Below are positions 52,869 through 63,165 of a stretch of 64,000 bases of DNA, in pieces (the stretch's first letter is position 1; the number at the start of each line of letters is the position of its first letter). The notes beneath the pieces are model-generated. The model did no database searches and was not told the origin of the DNA. It worked only from the letters and a program-made list of their open reading frames with translations. The stretch is from Symbiodinium natans (Eukaryota > Sar > Dinophyceae > Suessiales > Symbiodiniaceae), in the NCBI GenBank assembly GCA_905221605.1, contig CAJNDS010000281.1:1-64000 (forward strand), in the 5' to 3' direction. The position numbers and the translations under genes were made by a program.

Positions 52869-55084
52869 TCACTCTGAGGTCTCATCCAGACCTGCGAAGT
52901 TGCAATCGCACCCTCCACGTCCGAACATGAAAAGGGTGTATTCCTCGTCGCGTCCTTCAAGGTGCCTTGTCTCAACATGGAGCCTGATGAATCCCAATGC
53001 CACCATCTGCTCAAAGAATTGCGGCAACAGGAGGACCCCATCCTGAGTGCGCCCAATCGGTTCGCAGGCGCAGAAGACGCCTCCCGGATTGAGCACTTGA
53101 AGAAGCAACTTCGGCAGCATCTCCTTAAATCTCCGGCTGGCCAAGGCAAAATGGCAAAAAACGCGGCTGCTCACATGCGCCGTATACGCCGTATGCATCT
53201 AAGTCTCCACCGTGGGCTTCTGATAGATCACCTGCGAATTTTTCGGACAGTTCTCCGAAGTCCAAAAGCAGGTATCGGTGTCTCGCGGCTTGTCCCTCTT
53301 CTACTTCTCTTCTGCGCTCCTCTTCTTCCTTGCTCTTCTGCAAGCCCTCCCCCCAGCGCTGGCCTGCGCTCAACTGCCCAATTCTCTGAAGCTGCCCTTG
53401 CGCACCTCCCCTGGTACTCAGTCTCAGCATCCCGCCTCGCTGGCCAAAGCCACGTCGTAGCGATCCATTGCGCATGGCGCCTGTCCAAAGCTTCCGAGCC
53501 GATGCGCACAGCAGAAGGGAAAAAAGGGCCCATTGGGATGTTCCCCCTTATACTAGCAGGTCCATAGCAGGGATTCTAGTACCCCCTTAGTGTAATCCCT
53601 ATAGGGGGAACATCCCACTTGTCCCAAGATGTTCCCCAAGTGCCTCCCAATCCAGCGGGCCCACTGTGACATTCTCAAAGCCGTTCTCCTCAGGGCGACC
53701 GGCGACAGCCCCCCAAAAAATTGCAGGCCTTCAGCTTTTCCGTCCTCCACGCTGCTCCGAAGAGCCCTTTGAACCGCCCGACAGCGGTCACTCAGCTTCA
53801 CCTCCGAAGAGGCAGATGCAGAGATGATGAGAAGAGACCCTAAACCCTAAACCCTAAACCCTAAACCCTAAACCCTAAACCCTAAACCCTAAACCCTAAA
53901 CCCTAAACCTGCTTCCTGCACCTCACGGGCTCCAAGCGCTGCCGCCAGCAGGCCGCAAAGCCCAGGCCCGGCGCCCACCTCCGCAGCAGAGAGCTCGACT
54001 TGGCTTCAGCCAGCAGCCGCTCGTTTAGAGCGAGTTGGGTTTAGGGTTTAGGGTTTAGGGTTTGGGGTTTAGGGTTTGGGGTTTAGGGTTTAGGGCTTAG
54101 GGTTTAGGGTTTAGGGTTTAGGGTTTAGGGTTTAGGGTTTAGGGTTTAGGGTTTAGGTTTAGGGTTTCGGGTTTAGGGTAGAAATATGAAGAGTCTACAA
54201 GGCGGACGCCCTATATGGTCTGATGCTTGGAAGGGTGACGCCCGACTTGTAGCATGCCATTGGCCATAGACATGGGAGTCCAGTGCCAGATTTCAAGACT
54301 TGCTTATGCCATGAAGAGAGCAAAGAAAAATGAGAGGGACTTAGGCGACAGCTTGAATGTCCAGCAGTCAATAGATTCTACCGCCCATACCATGACCCAA
54401 GAATTCTTCCAAACTCAAGCTCCAACTTTCCATGATCCCTCCTAATAGGGTTCGTATGAGGGGACAAGACTGGACCTCCAACACAGTCTGGCCCACCAGG
54501 AAGCTTGGTTGAGACACCATCCAGGATGCCAGCACCTGCGCCCCAGGCCAGACCCTCCACCCGTGGCTGGACAAGAGCTCCGCCTCTCTGGCTTCGCTGA
54601 GCTTAATCTTCAAGGTTATCACCAGATCCGCCTTAGGCTCTGCCTTAGGCTCAGCCATAGGCTCTGCCTTGGTGTATGTGAAGCTCAACCAGTTCTCCAT
54701 CTCATGCGTAGGAGCTTCGGGACCTTCCGGATCAAGCTCCAGCTCGTCGGACAGCCTCTGCGCCAAGGCCGCCAGCTCCGGGCGCAGGAAGTGCATGGCC
54801 TTTGCAGCAGAAGCCGCCGAGGATGCCCGGATGATACTTCGGTTGCTTTGGCTGCGAGAGAGAAGAGCCAGGAGACCTTGTGCTGCGGCCTCAGCAACCC
54901 CGGCGTTGGAGCTCCGAAGGCCCTGGATTAGGAAGTGGAGCAGCCCGCAGTCATCCTTCTCGGACAGGTCCCCTGAGCCCTCCAGGAGCTCTTGGACAAC
55001 TTCTTGGATCGCTGCCTCTGACATTCCAAACAAAGAATGGAAGCGCCCCCCCCACGCAACACTTGAGGCTTGAGCCGAGAGCAC
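52869..55084 (-). CDS. ARM-repeat plus METTL-type methyltransferase
   Basis: Six or more minus-strand exons form a class I methyltransferase of the Methyltransf_16 (METTL21/FAM86) group. Exon 1 (to 54476) has an ARM-like helical region (FLIQGLRSSNAGVAEAAAQG) and then GWRVWPGAQVLASWM..GQTVLE. Exon 2 (53978-53922) is motif I, VGAGPGLCGLLAAALGARE. Exon 3 (53801-53751) is VKLSDRCRAVQRALRSS. Exon 4 (from 53688) is ENGFENVTVGPLDWEALGEH with the LDW motif. Exon 5 (about 53490-53430) has MDRYDVALASE. The last exon (about 53180-52869) has ALASRRFKEMLPKLLLQVL, NPGGVFCACE and the stop. Exons 1-4 join in phase 0. The first codon at 55084 is GTG; the ATG at 55024 is possible. The substrate (protein lysine?) is inferred from the family only. 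Confidence 0.75.
53535..53616. mobile_element. MITE-like element, GGATGTTCC family, copy B
   Basis: GGGATGTTCCCCCTTATACTA at the left and TAGGGGGAACATCCC at the right are inverted repeats. It sits in the intron between exons 4 and 5 of the methyltransferase gene. Confidence 0.8.
53838..53909 (-). repeat. Telomere-type array inside a 120-bp intron
   Basis: Ten units on +; sense for the methyltransferase gene. It occupies the middle of intron 53802-53921 (donor GAG|GTGCAGG, acceptor CTTCGGAG|G, phase 0). Confidence 0.95.
54038..54179 (+). repeat. Telomere-type array in methyltransferase intron 1
   Basis: Twenty units, including TTTGGGG and TTTCGGG variants; antisense, inside intron 53979-54475. 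Confidence 0.95.
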
Positions 55085-55398
55085 ATGGGCATCAAGCCAG
55101 CATCAAACACTGAGGCGAGTAGCAACTATAACTAGGATGGCCCTTAGAAACCCTCTGAAAAAAGTTCCTGACTCTGATCCTCTTAAACCCAATAAGGGAA
55201 CATGCCAAATGTCCAAAAAGGGCCTACCGAGATAAGCAACTGCAAGTCCATGAGTCGTACCTCCCTCGGGGGCCCGTGTGCTTTGAGGTGCCTTCCCCTG
55301 GGGGGCCCTACACCACGTGGCATTCATCCTCGGCCGCATGTCCAAGGCCTGCAGCTGCAGCTCTTATGGTCTCATGGGAGGACAACTTGATGACAACT

Positions 55399-55497
55399 TT
55401 AGGGTTTAGGGTTGAGGGTTCAGGATTTAGGGTTTAGGGTTGCGGCTTTAGGGTTTAAGGTTTAGGGTTTAGGGTCTAGGGTCTAGGGCTTAGGGGC
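55399..55497 (+). repeat. Telomere-type array, TTTAGGG on +
   Basis: Fourteen variable units (TTGAGGG, TTGCGGC, TCTAGGG, TTTAAGG). Confidence 0.9.
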
Positions 55498-55499
55498 TT

Positions 55500-56905
55500 C
55501 CAGGCGTGTGTTGCCGTACGCATGGCCTGCCTCGGCAGATGCCATGCCCCTTCCTGCCATGGCTGTCCCTCGGAGGAGCATCTGCCGCCTCTGCATGGCC
55601 TCGAAATGGAACCCTTACTTGGAGGTTCAGGGCACTTAGCAACCCGCCAAAAATGCAGCTTTTCTCCACACATAAGCCCCTTAAGTACCATGAACCTCCA
55701 AGCAAGAACTTTCTTCGTGTTTGGGAACTGAGTCGCTCCGAAAGACTCCGAAGCATCTTCGCATGCTCCCTTCCCGTGCCATCCATAGCAATGCACGACA
55801 AGTACAGACACGCCAAGGCCTGCATCGTTGTGCCTCTGGTTGCGCGAGGTAGATCCTGACCAATTTAGCAGGTGAGATGCCCTTTGTGGGGGGCAAGGGC
55901 AGCATCGTCCCACCCACTTGCCCCGTCCGTATGACCGCTGAATCGGGAACATGAGTCGAAAACGGCATGGGCCGAGTCAGAAAACAAGGACTACCAGAGT
56001 CAGAAACGGAGCGGGCTGAATCAGAAAACAGCACGAGGACGAAATACATTGGCTGAGGTTTGAGGGATTCAGGCTTGCGGGCTGGTGGCTTTCCTCCACC
56101 GCAACATCGGAAGTTTATCTTCATGCAGTGGAGGTTTGTTTGATATGCTACGGGAGGTCGCCCTACGGACCCCTTTTGTGAAGAAAGCCGCCTGCAAGCC
56201 TCGCTTCCCAAAACGCTAAGGAACCGACTGAACTGGCGTTGGTGGTGTGGGGTGAGTGGTTTGGCTGGCTTGGGTAGTGGCGTGCGGACGACGTGGATGG
56301 CGTGAATGGGCTCGTGGAATAGGAGTGCCGAGCGTGCGGCGTGCCACAGGCATTGATAGTTCACACAAGTTTCAGGGCGGGGCTTGTTTTCTCGGAACTT
56401 GAGACCGTCTGCCCTGGCACCCGCCACGCCCCCCAAGAAGAAGATGAGAGTGGGGCAGATGGGCTTGCAATTGGGGCTAGCAACCTTAATGGTATCCCCC
56501 CCCCTCGGACGCGATCAGTCTGACGAACATGTGTGGCGCAACGCAACGAGTCTGACCGAGTCTGACCTATGCCCTGCGGTCCTCTCTGCACTGACCTTTG
56601 CCGGTGTAGTTTCCGGATATCCTTGCACGCAGGTGACAATGAGGACAGAGCCACCTACAGCTTGCATCACCCCGAAGCCAAGCGCGTAAGGTCGACAGGT
56701 GCCCCTCGGCGGCGAGAAACTCCCTGAAGGACCTACAGCAGAGTCAGTAGGGCACATGTTCTGGATGAAAGGTCCAGGGCTGAGAATTTGCACACCTCTC
56801 CCTGTTGCACACTTCTCCCCGGGCCTGGAACAGCCAAGGCCTCCCTGGGAGCCATCCTCGGGACCTGATGATTCGCGGCGCATCGTCACGCAGGGTCATA
56901 TGGAG
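55500..56905. other. Unassigned, frames on both strands
   Basis: Minus frames up to 251 codons and plus frames up to 117 codons overlap with no recognisable domain and no strong coding bias. Confidence 0.3.
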
Positions 56906-56906
56906 T

Positions 56907-56925
56907 AGGGTCTATATTTCTTGTA
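56907..56925. repeat. Target-site duplication, left copy
   Basis: AGGGTCTATATTTCTTGTA, identical to 58424-58442; flanks the LINE. Confidence 0.9.
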
Positions 56926-58423
56926 CTGCGGACCGGAGGTCGTGAATCATATCAAGGTGAGACAGCTTAGATTTGTACTAAGCACGGTTAGCAAGCACAC
57001 AACATCAGTGGTCGAGAACGTGAATTAACTGATCAATGGTTAAGCTTCGCAAGGATAGATGAGATAGAGTCAATTGTGTCATCAAAGCGTTGAACCCAAT
57101 CAGCGACCGTGTCTGCATCAAGCAGCACAGCTTTGAAGCAAAAATATTGAAGCATGTCAGGAGCTTTGCAGAAGAAAATCTGTCGCTTACAGAAATGACA
57201 ACGGAAATCCATTGTCCACTCAGAGGAAAGGATGTGTGGAAGGCGTGCATCGTTTAAATGAGCAAGCTCCATCACCCTGAGAAAATGTTTTTTGAAGCAT
57301 TCATATCTCCTCTTGGCCGCAATGAACCTTTTGGTGATGCCACGCAATTTGCACCTGATGTCAACAGGATCCATGTTGCACCAAGTTGACAGAGGCAATT
57401 GCGAAATGCAAGTAATTTCTTGAAACTGAATAGGCAAAAGCTTGCAATCCGATACCTGTGTAAGCCAGGTGGGCGGCGCGAACTTGCCATTTATGCGAAA
57501 GATGGGCCATTCAGCTGAAAGATCTTTGTCTTGAAGTTGACAGCTTTTGCCAGAAACTGCGTCAAGGAAGGCCTGCGGCGGAATACGAATGATTTGACAA
57601 TTGACACCTTGTTCAATCACAGTTTGTGCTTGCAGAAGAGACAGATTTCTGCAAGTACCTTGCAAATCCCAGGCAGGAACGAAGAAGAGGTTGCTGGGAA
57701 ATGTGAGATCAAAAGGAAAATTGTCAATCCATTTGTAAGGCTGAGGCTGAAAGTCAAGAAATTCTTGGAGTTGTTCACTGTGCATCCAACAAAGCTTGAG
57801 TAGCTTCATGGATAGCGTGCGAAATTTGTACAAAGCACGTCCAATAAAATCTGCTTGTTGAACAAAATTGGCTTTATGTCCTCCAATACGCAGAAAAAGT
57901 AAAAATGCTTGCAACCAACACTGAATCGGTTCGGAATGAGGATGTTGCGTAGTAGTCCACTTTGCCCAGAAAGTGAAAACAAGGTTAAATTCAGCGTCAT
58001 CCCCTCCCCAACCCTGCATCTTGGATCGAGTGTTAGGCTTGTTCCATTTAAGGTCAAGAGGACAAACTTGCTTCAGGGCAGTTTGTCGACATGTAGTAGG
58101 CGCGTCTTGTGGATTTCCCACCATTAGAGACGGAGAGTCATTAGGCGCAAACCTGGAAACAAGGTCTTTGTTGCGCGAAAACTCCATCCATCTATTGATG
58201 AGTTGCGTGACCAACAGTTGTAAGTGGGGCCACTGACCCTTCAAGCTAGCAGGCATTTCAGCAGAGTAAATCATAAAATTAAGCGCGCAGGGTGACCACT
58301 GTTCCCGTTGCTGAAGGGCAACAGGCCAGTCAGCTCGCATGTCTTGAAAGCGAGGGCAGCTCCACAACAAATGTTGAAAATCACCCTTTTCATGTAGGCA
58401 ATGATAGCAATGCGGAGAGTGTG
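56926..58423 (-). mobile_element. 5'-truncated LINE (non-LTR retrotransposon)
   Basis: About 1.5 kb bounded by a perfect 19-bp direct duplication. The minus-strand open frame (57033 to the 5' end) encodes the C-terminal part of a LINE polyprotein, starting just before a CX2CX8HX4C zinc knuckle (HCYHC..DFQHLLWSC) that normally follows the reverse transcriptase and RNase H domains. About 460 further codons are intact and AT-richer than the host genes. The reverse transcriptase itself is absent. The 3' end has about 107 bp of non-coding sequence and no poly-A tail. Confidence 0.85.
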
Positions 58424-58457
58424 AGGGTCTATATTTCTTGTATCCCCAAGAGGACAC
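57033..58457 (-). CDS. LINE polyprotein C-terminal fragment
   Basis: 474 codons from a GTG at 58457. Residues 1-5 come from host flank and 6-11 from the target-site duplication, so the frame's beginning is accidental. The zinc knuckle is C17, C20, H29, C34. The remainder is Trp/Phe/Gln-rich with CHFC and CFKAVLLD motifs near the end. The frame is fully open to 57033, so the insertion is fairly young, but no ATG or RT domain is present and it cannot mobilise itself. Confidence 0.75.
   Translation of the reverse strand: MSSWGYKKYRPSHSPHCYHCLHEKGDFQHLLWSCPRFQDMRADWPVALQQREQWSPCALNFMIYSAEMPASLKGQWPHLQLLVTQLINRWMEFSRNKDLVSRFAPNDSPSLMVGNPQDAPTTCRQTALKQVCPLDLKWNKPNTRSKMQGWGGDDAEFNLVFTFWAKWTTTQHPHSEPIQCWLQAFLLFLRIGGHKANFVQQADFIGRALYKFRTLSMKLLKLCWMHSEQLQEFLDFQPQPYKWIDNFPFDLTFPSNLFFVPAWDLQGTCRNLSLLQAQTVIEQGVNCQIIRIPPQAFLDAVSGKSCQLQDKDLSAEWPIFRINGKFAPPTWLTQVSDCKLLPIQFQEITCISQLPLSTWCNMDPVDIRCKLRGITKRFIAAKRRYECFKKHFLRVMELAHLNDARLPHILSSEWTMDFRCHFCKRQIFFCKAPDMLQYFCFKAVLLDADTVADWVQRFDDTIDSISSILAKLNH
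58424..58442. repeat. Target-site duplication, right copy
   Basis: AGGGTCTATATTTCTTGTA, identical to 56907-56925; next to the truncated 5' end of the LINE. Confidence 0.9.
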
Positions 58458-58648
58458 CCAATATATACACTCACCGATACTGAAAAGGAACCTTATATAC
58501 GCGCACCAAACACAGTAATATTAACCCTGCTTCATATGCATCAACAGGATTACTCCTGAGACAGAAATGCAGAGCCCCCGACACAGCCAGGTAGCGTCGA
58601 AACCCACACCGACCTGATCCGGAACAAAAAGCGGGAACCATCCCCAGT

Positions 58649-59460
58649 TCAGCGGCGCAACCCACAGGCTGAGGCATCCTGTGGGCCAAGCGGCCTTTGC
58701 TTAAGAATAAGTCTCGATGCTCTTGACTCCACATGGACCCTGAATGTGACATCGGAGTAGAAGCATGCGCCTCCAAGTGGTCCAAGAAGCGGGAATAGGG
58801 CGAGCAATGCCAGCCTTCTCATCATTCCACTGGAAGTAACCATCTTGCTACAGGCTGGGAACCAGGTAAACTCACCCGTAGCTGCGGAATGGGTTGAGCT
58901 GCCTTGTCGCCATACTTCAAAAGTAGATGGCGTCGTCCCTGTCCAAGACCCGGCTGGCAGGCACTTGCCACGGCAGTGACTGTATGACGACAGGCCTGGC
59001 TGACCAAGCTGCTCCCTCACCAGTGAGGCCACATGATGATGCACAAACACCTGGCGGGAAGGAGGGGGGAGCTACGCATCCCCGAAGAACTTGCAAGCAT
59101 CATCAGGGGCGCATCTCACATGATAGGCCGTCTGTCAGAAAGAACTCAAGGCATGTGATCGCATAATACTGTCCTTCCTCTTGGAATAGGGACCAGGCTG
59201 CAACAAAGTGCTCCAGGAACAAGAGCTCATAGCCTTGGTGCAAAGTTCAGTGCTTTGCTGGTTCTCAGCCCTCTGCAAAGTGGACGTGCAGCAAGGCGGA
59301 GATACAAAGGAGCCGGCCGAGTGGCTGCAAAAGGTTGGAGACCGTCTCAAGTGAGCACCTTGGTACAAGCTCTTCTTGCTTCTTCGCTGCAATGGTGTTA
59401 CTCAGAGGTGTCAAAAGCAGAAACACTGCCCGCATCAGCGAGACATGCATGAGACTGGAC
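58649..59460 (-). CDS. Secreted or membrane proteins, hypothetical exons
   Basis: Three minus-strand coding-like pieces. About 59448-59300 has a signal-like start (MRAVFLLLTPLSNTIAAKKQ, then EELVPRCSLETVSNLLQPLG). 59235-59110 reads LFLEHFVAAWSLFQE, then YYAITCLEFFLTDGLS and a stop. 58827-58649 opens with MMRRLALLALFPLLGPLGG, a second signal-like sequence. Probably two genes, the first ending near 59110. No families. Confidence 0.3.
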
Positions 59461-59727
59461 ATAATCGGGCGCTTCCTGACGCACCCATTACTTGTCAGGT
59501 TGGGTTGGGCGTCTTGCCTCCTTTTCCTGTGGTGCGAAACGGGGTTGGCATGAGCTGGCTGGAGTTCACTGCGATGCACGAACTAGCAAGCCCGGTTGAT
59601 TCGTGTGCTGGCACGTTTCATGGCCACCCTCAAGGCCACCAAAGTCAGAGGCAGCGGGAGAGGCTTGGGAACACCAGATGCCTGACCCCATACACTGCCA
59701 TACACCATAATAACGTGTGCATCCTTG

Positions 59728-59751
59728 AACCCTAAACCCTAAACCTTAAAC
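59728..59751 (-). repeat. Short telomere-type array, CCCTAAA on +
   Basis: Three units, one CCTTAAA. Confidence 0.85.
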
Positions 59752-59754
59752 TGC

Positions 59755-61830
59755 CTTGAACCCGAAAACCGATCATCGCCACACTCAGACGGCGGCTGTG
59801 CAGCGATGTACCTTCGGAAGGCCTGAAGGTTGCCGATGATCTTGTCCACACCGGCCTGAACATACTCAGCTTGAAGGTAGTCATAGCCATCTGCATCCTC
59901 CGGGTCGTACTTAGGGTTTAGGGTTTAGGGTTCCGGGTTTAGGTTTTAGGGCCGGTCTGAGTCAGGGGTGCGCCGCGGTGTGTCTGAGAACCCGTGCCCT
60001 TCGAGCCGCTTTGGACTTGCGCCGGTGCCAGATGTAAAAGTGCGTGAAATTTGGCCGGACCTCCACGACAGCTAGATATTCAGTGGCTGCAGCAACTGTT
60101 CCTCAAACTGCACAGGATCTCTTCCACAAGGCCCGACGCATGACAAGACGAATAGTTGCGAAGAAGAGACAGCTTTGTCCCGGTCATCTCCCCACACACA
60201 CACACAATCAGCGCATGGCCTCTAGGGGTGGAGGAACAGTTGGGTTCACGGGCACGTAGACAATGCTGGCCGTACTGATGCTATCAGCCTGCCAGGACAC
60301 ATCATTCTCCCGACCTTCCTCACTTGCTTCACTTTGACATTGACGTACAACGACTTCACGGCACACACGGAACGACTGGATGCATCCAGCCACTATCCAG
60401 CCTGAAGGATCTCCCAAATGGTTTGGCAATTTCCCGCCATCGGATTGAGAGATCTGCCATGCCAAAGGATGTGCATCACATGGGGTGTGGCACCATTCGT
60501 GCCTGCTGCATATGCCCAGTGCAGTCGATCTTTGAGACTTTCTGCACACAACTTATGCAGCCCGCCAGCCACCAGTCGTCGTAAGCATGGCATGAGCACA
60601 TGAGGTCATAGGGATCAGGAGGCGGCAGGATTGGATCCACGGTGGACTGCCAGACCGGTTGCTCCTGCTCGCACTTGTTCTGAGTATTTCTGAGTCTCTA
60701 GAAGGGAGCTGCTGTCCCGAAGTCGGGGGGGGGGGGGGGGGGGGCAGGATTGCCAGAATTAGAATAAGGGTTAGAGTATATAGGGGGGAGGGGCGGGGGG
60801 GGAAGTGAGGGGGGAATTAGGGGTACCCCGTCCCTCTAGTCGCCGCTGGGCCCGCTTGGCGATGCATCAAAGGCTCCTGGGATGTCTGCCCTGACCAAGC
60901 CTCGGCGCACCACCATAATGACCTATGCATTCTCACCTAGCACTATATACTGCTATCCGCGTATATCGTATACTACTGTAACTGATAAAATCGCCATAGA
61001 TTGTGTTCTATGAATACTCCGTATAAATAGAAATATATATATATATATATACATGTATATCTGTATGCCCATGTATATTTATATTTATGGTTTTGTTTTT
61101 GTTTATGTTTATATCTATATTTATATGTATATTTGTATGTATATTTATATGTATATTCATATTTATATTTTTATTTATATTTATGAATTTATATTTGTAT
61201 TTATGTATTTATTTATACTTGTTTTTTTTTATGTATTCATGTGTCTATTTATCTATGTCTTTCTTTATTTCTTCTTTTCGTATATTTCCATATCTATATA
61301 TGGCGATACACTATGACCACGGAAGCTGAGCTCTGACAAGCACAGAAGCACATTGTCCCCGTGGAATCTGAGCGGAGCTCCCTCCCAATCCATCGCACGT
61401 ACAACGGGTCGTCAATCTCCGGATCCATGGTGAGGAAGTAGATCTTAGGGTTTAGGGTTTTGGGTTTTGGGTTTAGGGTTTAGGGCTTAGGGTTTAGGGT
61501 TTAGGGTTTCGCGTTTAGGCATCTGAAAAAGGCCCTCCTCTGCCATCAAAGCGCTTGAAATCTGGGCGGCTCGGGTGCGCACCACTCCGCTGAGGCCCAG
61601 CTCACTGCCGAGGCAAAGTGTTGGATCGTACAGTATGCCCACCTCCACTGAGAATCTTTGGAGGTGTTAGCGTGCTTTGATGCTATCCGTGTGCTGGCAT
61701 TTGGTGTGCTTAAGGCGTATAAGGTCTTGCCAAGCCACCGCTTCCTCACAGCTGGCCTCCTGGCCGAAGCGCCCCGCGTTTCGGATCTGAACGAGATGAG
61801 CGGAGATCCAACAATATCGAGAACATGCCG
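59755..61830 (-). CDS. Uncharacterised gene with exons between arrays
   Basis: Minus-strand coding-like exons: about 61830-61745 (GMFSILLDLRSSRSDPKRG), 61643 to about 61525 (YDPTLCLGSELGLSGVV), 61445 to about 61335 (IYFLTMDPEIDDPLYVRW), possibly about 60040-59975 (basic) and 59910 to about 59775 (YDPEDADGYDYLQAEYVQAG, then DKIIGNLQAFRRYIA). Two of them begin directly after antisense telomere-type arrays at CCCTAAG acceptor-like edges. Acidic and aromatic-rich; no family recognised. Whether they form one gene is inference. Confidence 0.4.
59910..59949 (+). repeat. Telomere-type array, TTTAGGG on +
   Basis: Five units. On the minus strand it ends CCCTAAG|T at the start of a strong coding-like exon. 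Confidence 0.9.
60050..60720. other. Unassigned
   Basis: Short frames only. A CA microsatellite lies at 60193-60206. Confidence 0.35.
60727..60830 (+). repeat. G-rich tract
   Basis: 18-base G run at 60727-60744, then GGGGAGGGG-type sequence to 60815. Confidence 0.9.
61028..61300 (+). repeat. TATATT low-complexity tract
   Basis: AT dinucleotides, then imperfect TTTATATTTATA repeats. The Tyr/Ile/Phe-rich frames are artefacts. Confidence 0.95.
61446..61521 (+). repeat. Telomere-type array, TTTAGGG on +
   Basis: Eleven units with TTTTGGG variants. On the minus strand it ends CCCTAAG|ATC at a coding-like exon. Confidence 0.95.
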
Positions 61831-61831
61831 T

Positions 61832-61906
61832 TTAGGTTTAGGGTTTTAGGGTTTAGGGTTTAGGGTTTAGGATTTAGGGTTTAGGATTTAGGGCTAAGGG
61901 TTTAGG
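61832..61906 (+). repeat. Telomere-type array, TTTAGGG on +
   Basis: Eleven units with TTTAGGA variants. Confidence 0.95.
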
Positions 61907-62191
61907 GAGCTGGGGCCCAGACTGCCACGTAGGAGCGGTAAAGCGGCCTGCAAACGAACACTGAAGAACAAACAAGTCGAGCCAATGTTCAAGAAAGCAC
62001 ATGGCTTGTACCTGCTAGAAGTTGCAGTGATCTTGAGCAATTGGCTCGGTGATGCCTGAGCATCGCACTGCTGTTGTCGGCTCGCGGGCGAAACCATTGC
62101 AATCAAAGAGAAGCCGGCGGCTGATAAAAAAACTTGCAAAACGTGACATTAACGACCATGAAAGAATGCCAAGCGTCACCCAGCCAAGTGG

Positions 62192-63125
62192 TTGTCGCTG
62201 CTGCGTCGCGTCGAGCAGCAGCAATCTGTGCCTGCCGGCTGCCTGACAGCAGATGCCACTGCACTTGAGCCACAAATATGCATGGCACCTCCAGCTGAAC
62301 ATGCACACGGTGGCTCCGTCCTGGCCGGGAGCTTGCCACAGAATGCAGGGAGCGCTTCTCGCAGAGTGGCGATGCCCTCGTCGCCGGCCAGCCTGATCAC
62401 GCATGGGCGGAATGCCCTGGACACGCTCTTGCCAACTGTGCTCACGCCTGCTGGTGGAAGGGGGAGGAGGAATAGCATCTCCTCAAGGGTTGCGATAGCG
62501 CACAAGGCACCCGACCCTGAACACATGCGAAGTTGCAGTGAGCACAACCCAAGTACAACCAAGTACAACCAGCCGAAGATCACCCGAGTAGGGGCATCCC
62601 TGGGCATCCTGCAGGGTTGCGCTGCTTGCCCCGCTGGCTTCCAGGACCTCCGCGGCCGCTCGCTGCGACCAAGCCGGGACTCCTCTCGCTGCTTTGCACT
62701 TCAAGTCCACACAGACGTCCGAAGGATTTGCTTTCCTTTGCAACGGCCAAGCAGAAGACTTAAAAATCGTGTCCTTTGGGCAGGTGTCGAGCTTCAGAGG
62801 CCATGTCTGGGATTGCATCCAGCAGCTGCAAGATGGTGAGCCGCACGCCCTGGCCTCCAGCTTTGCAAATCTATCTCTGCCAGGTGAAAGACGCAAGCTG
62901 CACTCCAAAAAGCCGAGTCTCAGGTGTAGACCCATGATGCCGCCCAAGTTCACAAGCGCGTCTTCCCGCGCAGGAAGCTCCTTCAAATTAGACCAGCACT
63001 GCATGGCTGACATAATTGGCGAAGATCTCTTGTTTGAGTCACTAGACTCACTAGATGTCAGTGGCTCTGGACAGAGCAAGAACAAGTCATGCAGCGAGCC
63101 TGACCTGCATGCTGCTGAAAGCTGA
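62192..63125 (+). CDS. Hypothetical plus-strand gene
   Basis: Coding-like segments 62192 to about 62700 (SASRRVAMPSSPASLITHGR, then RRNSISSRVAIAHKAPD) and, in another frame, about 62720-63125 (GFAFLCNGQAEDLKIVSFG, GHVWDCIQQLQDGEPHALAS, then an acidic Ser-rich tail ending EPDLHAAES and a stop). An intron or frame change near 62700 is required. The RRNS and Ser-rich stretches look like disordered phospho-regions. No domain. It converges with the next gene. A 229-codon antisense frame competes and cannot be excluded. Confidence 0.4.
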
Positions 63126-63165
63126 CTTTCTCTGTGTGCCTCCATGCTGATCGCGATGCCTGACG

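Noticed and set aside
58424-58457. Start of the LINE-derived protein at 58457
   Set aside because: The codon is GTG, and the first eleven residues come from host DNA and the target duplication.
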